Assembly (NCBI GenBank): GCA_047620505.1
Contig: JBLHKS010000334.1
Location: 1 to 5,544, forward strand
Reading direction: 5' to 3'
From: JBLHKS01 sp047620505
GTDB taxonomy: Bacteria; Verrucomicrobiota; Verrucomicrobiia; Verrucomicrobiales; DEV007
DNA: 5,544 nucleotides
Below, in pieces: positions 5,030 to 5,544 of this stretch (the first letter of the stretch is position 1; every line of letters begins with the position of its first letter). Position numbers and translations under genes: made by a program. The notes below the pieces were generated by a model. It ran no database searches, was not told the origin of the DNA, and saw only the letters and a program-made list of their open reading frames with translations.

Positions 5030-5467
5030 ATGAAGAAATTTTGCGTTGAAAACAAAAAGCGACTGATCGCGGCCGCAATTCTGTTCGTCCTGCTCTGCCT
5101 TTTTATTCTCCCAAACTGGTCCGTTCTTGGGACCACGCTCGAATGGAATATCCTTTTCTTCGGTGTGAACTTTTCGATCGGCACAGCCGTTGTAATTATC
5201 TTAGCGCTTTTGGTGTCTCTGGCGACGGTTGGCTTGTCCGGTTTCATGACGAATGTTGGCAGGCTCAAGAAAGTGCAACAGTCGACGACAAACGAATTGG
5301 AACGAGCACGCAAGGCCGCAGTCGACGCGGTCAGCACCGCAACCGAGACGCAGGGAGAACTCGACGCCAGGAACAAGATGGTCGAAGAGGCGCGCGAAGT
5401 AATAGTTCCGCCGGCGCCACGAAGCGAATCCCTGGTCTCCTTACTTCCTGCATCGAAGCCTGACTAA
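5030..5467 (+). CDS. LapA-like (DUF1049-type) inner-membrane protein with coiled-coil tail
   Basis: 145-residue protein with two hydrophobic segments (about 11-28 and 47-72) joined by a short loop, LPNWSVLGTTLEWNILFFG (27-45), then a long charged helix with heptad-like pattern (about 73-125) and a Pro/Ser-rich end. This order matches the LapA/DUF1049 domain, where two membrane helices hold a cytoplasmic coiled-coil tail; E. coli LapA works in lipopolysaccharide assembly control. The similarity is topological and by motif, not proven homology. I prefer ATG 5030 (MKKFCVENKKR, basic n-region) to ATG 4976, because the extra 18 residues are encoded by the right arm of the inverted repeat. AAGGAAAG (5005-5012) lies upstream but 17 bases away; ATG 5022 is nearer but its frame stops after three codons, overlapping ATG 5030. 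Confidence 0.62.
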   Translation: MKKFCVENKKRLIAAAILFVLLCLFILPNWSVLGTTLEWNILFFGVNFSIGTAVVIILALLVSLATVGLSGFMTNVGRLKKVQQSTTNELERARKAAVDAVSTATETQGELDARNKMVEEAREVIVPPAPRSESLVSLLPASKPD

Positions 5468-5473
5468 AGCGAG

Positions 5474-5493
5474 CCTCGGGCAATTGCTTGAGG
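5474..5493 (+). terminator. Hairpin after the LapA-like gene, possible weak terminator
   Basis: CCTCGGGC (5474-5481) can pair with GCTTGAGG (5486-5493) around an AATT loop, an 8-bp stem with two G-U pairs, 6 bases after the stop codon. No T-run follows, so it is not a classical intrinsic terminator; it may instead be a 3'-end stabiliser. Confidence 0.3.
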
Positions 5494-5537
5494 AAGCGCC
5501 AGCAAACCAACTACAAATCAACCAACCTACAAAACCC

Positions 5538-5544
5538 ATGTTTA
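5538..5544 (+). CDS. Probable start of the next gene (cut by window edge)
   Basis: An ATG at 5538 followed by TTTA reaches the right edge. It is preceded by a 35-base leader (5503-5537) without a single G, made almost entirely of A and C. Such unstructured leaders can support initiation without a Shine-Dalgarno. Only two codons are visible, so product and even reality are unknown. Confidence 0.3.

Noticed and set aside
1..5544. CRISPR array, tRNA, rRNA or transposase
   Set aside because: I saw no regularly spaced repeats, cloverleaf with CCA-type end, rRNA-like stretch or transposase motif on either strand.

Overview
The window looks like an accessory stretch of a Gram-negative, moderately GC-rich soil- or water-type bacterium. 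Evidence for a Gram-negative envelope is a lipobox-bearing small lipoprotein, a LapA-like inner-membrane protein and multi-pass membrane proteins. Several starts lack a clear Shine-Dalgarno and some leaders are A/C-rich. From memory of similar hydrolases and leaders I would guess Verrucomicrobiota or a relative, but nothing here proves the phylum.

Left part (1-2788, + strand): an apparent four-gene operon. Two adjacent genes encode the two halves of a YeeE/YedE-type sulfur-compound transporter, each with one signature cysteine motif (GGCTSGHG and SGYCPGT). Next is a 446-residue transmembrane flavocytochrome-type reductase: a ferric-reductase-like haem domain with two His pairs, then FAD- and NAD(P)-binding domains. 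Last is a 72-residue single-pass membrane protein with a His-rich tail. A reasonable hypothesis is uptake of a sulfur compound (thiosulfate is the known YeeE substrate) coupled to transmembrane electron transfer. The first YeeE frame is open to the left edge, so its start may lie outside the window.

Middle (2785-4439, + strand): a broken region. A signal-peptide-like gene start at 2820 loses its frame after about 20 codons. It is followed by a secreted-type alpha/beta hydrolase gene split by an apparent one-base deletion in a T5 run (about 3522-3526) and cut near its end by an in-frame TAG (4374-4376), beyond which the frame goes on for 20 codons of family-like C-terminus. The catalytic Ser, Asp and His all lie before the TAG. 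The 2820 start may be the original N-terminus of this gene.

Right part (4440-5544): on the minus strand, a 49-residue lipoprotein and an overlapping small membrane-protein gene that is itself frameshifted. A divergent intergenic region carries a 17-bp imperfect inverted repeat. A LapA-like two-segment membrane protein with a coiled-coil tail follows on the plus strand, then a hairpin, a G-free leader and a probable next start at 5538.

Three separate places need one extra base to restore a sensible frame. This is either real gene decay or residual single-base deletion errors in the assembly; raw reads would decide.
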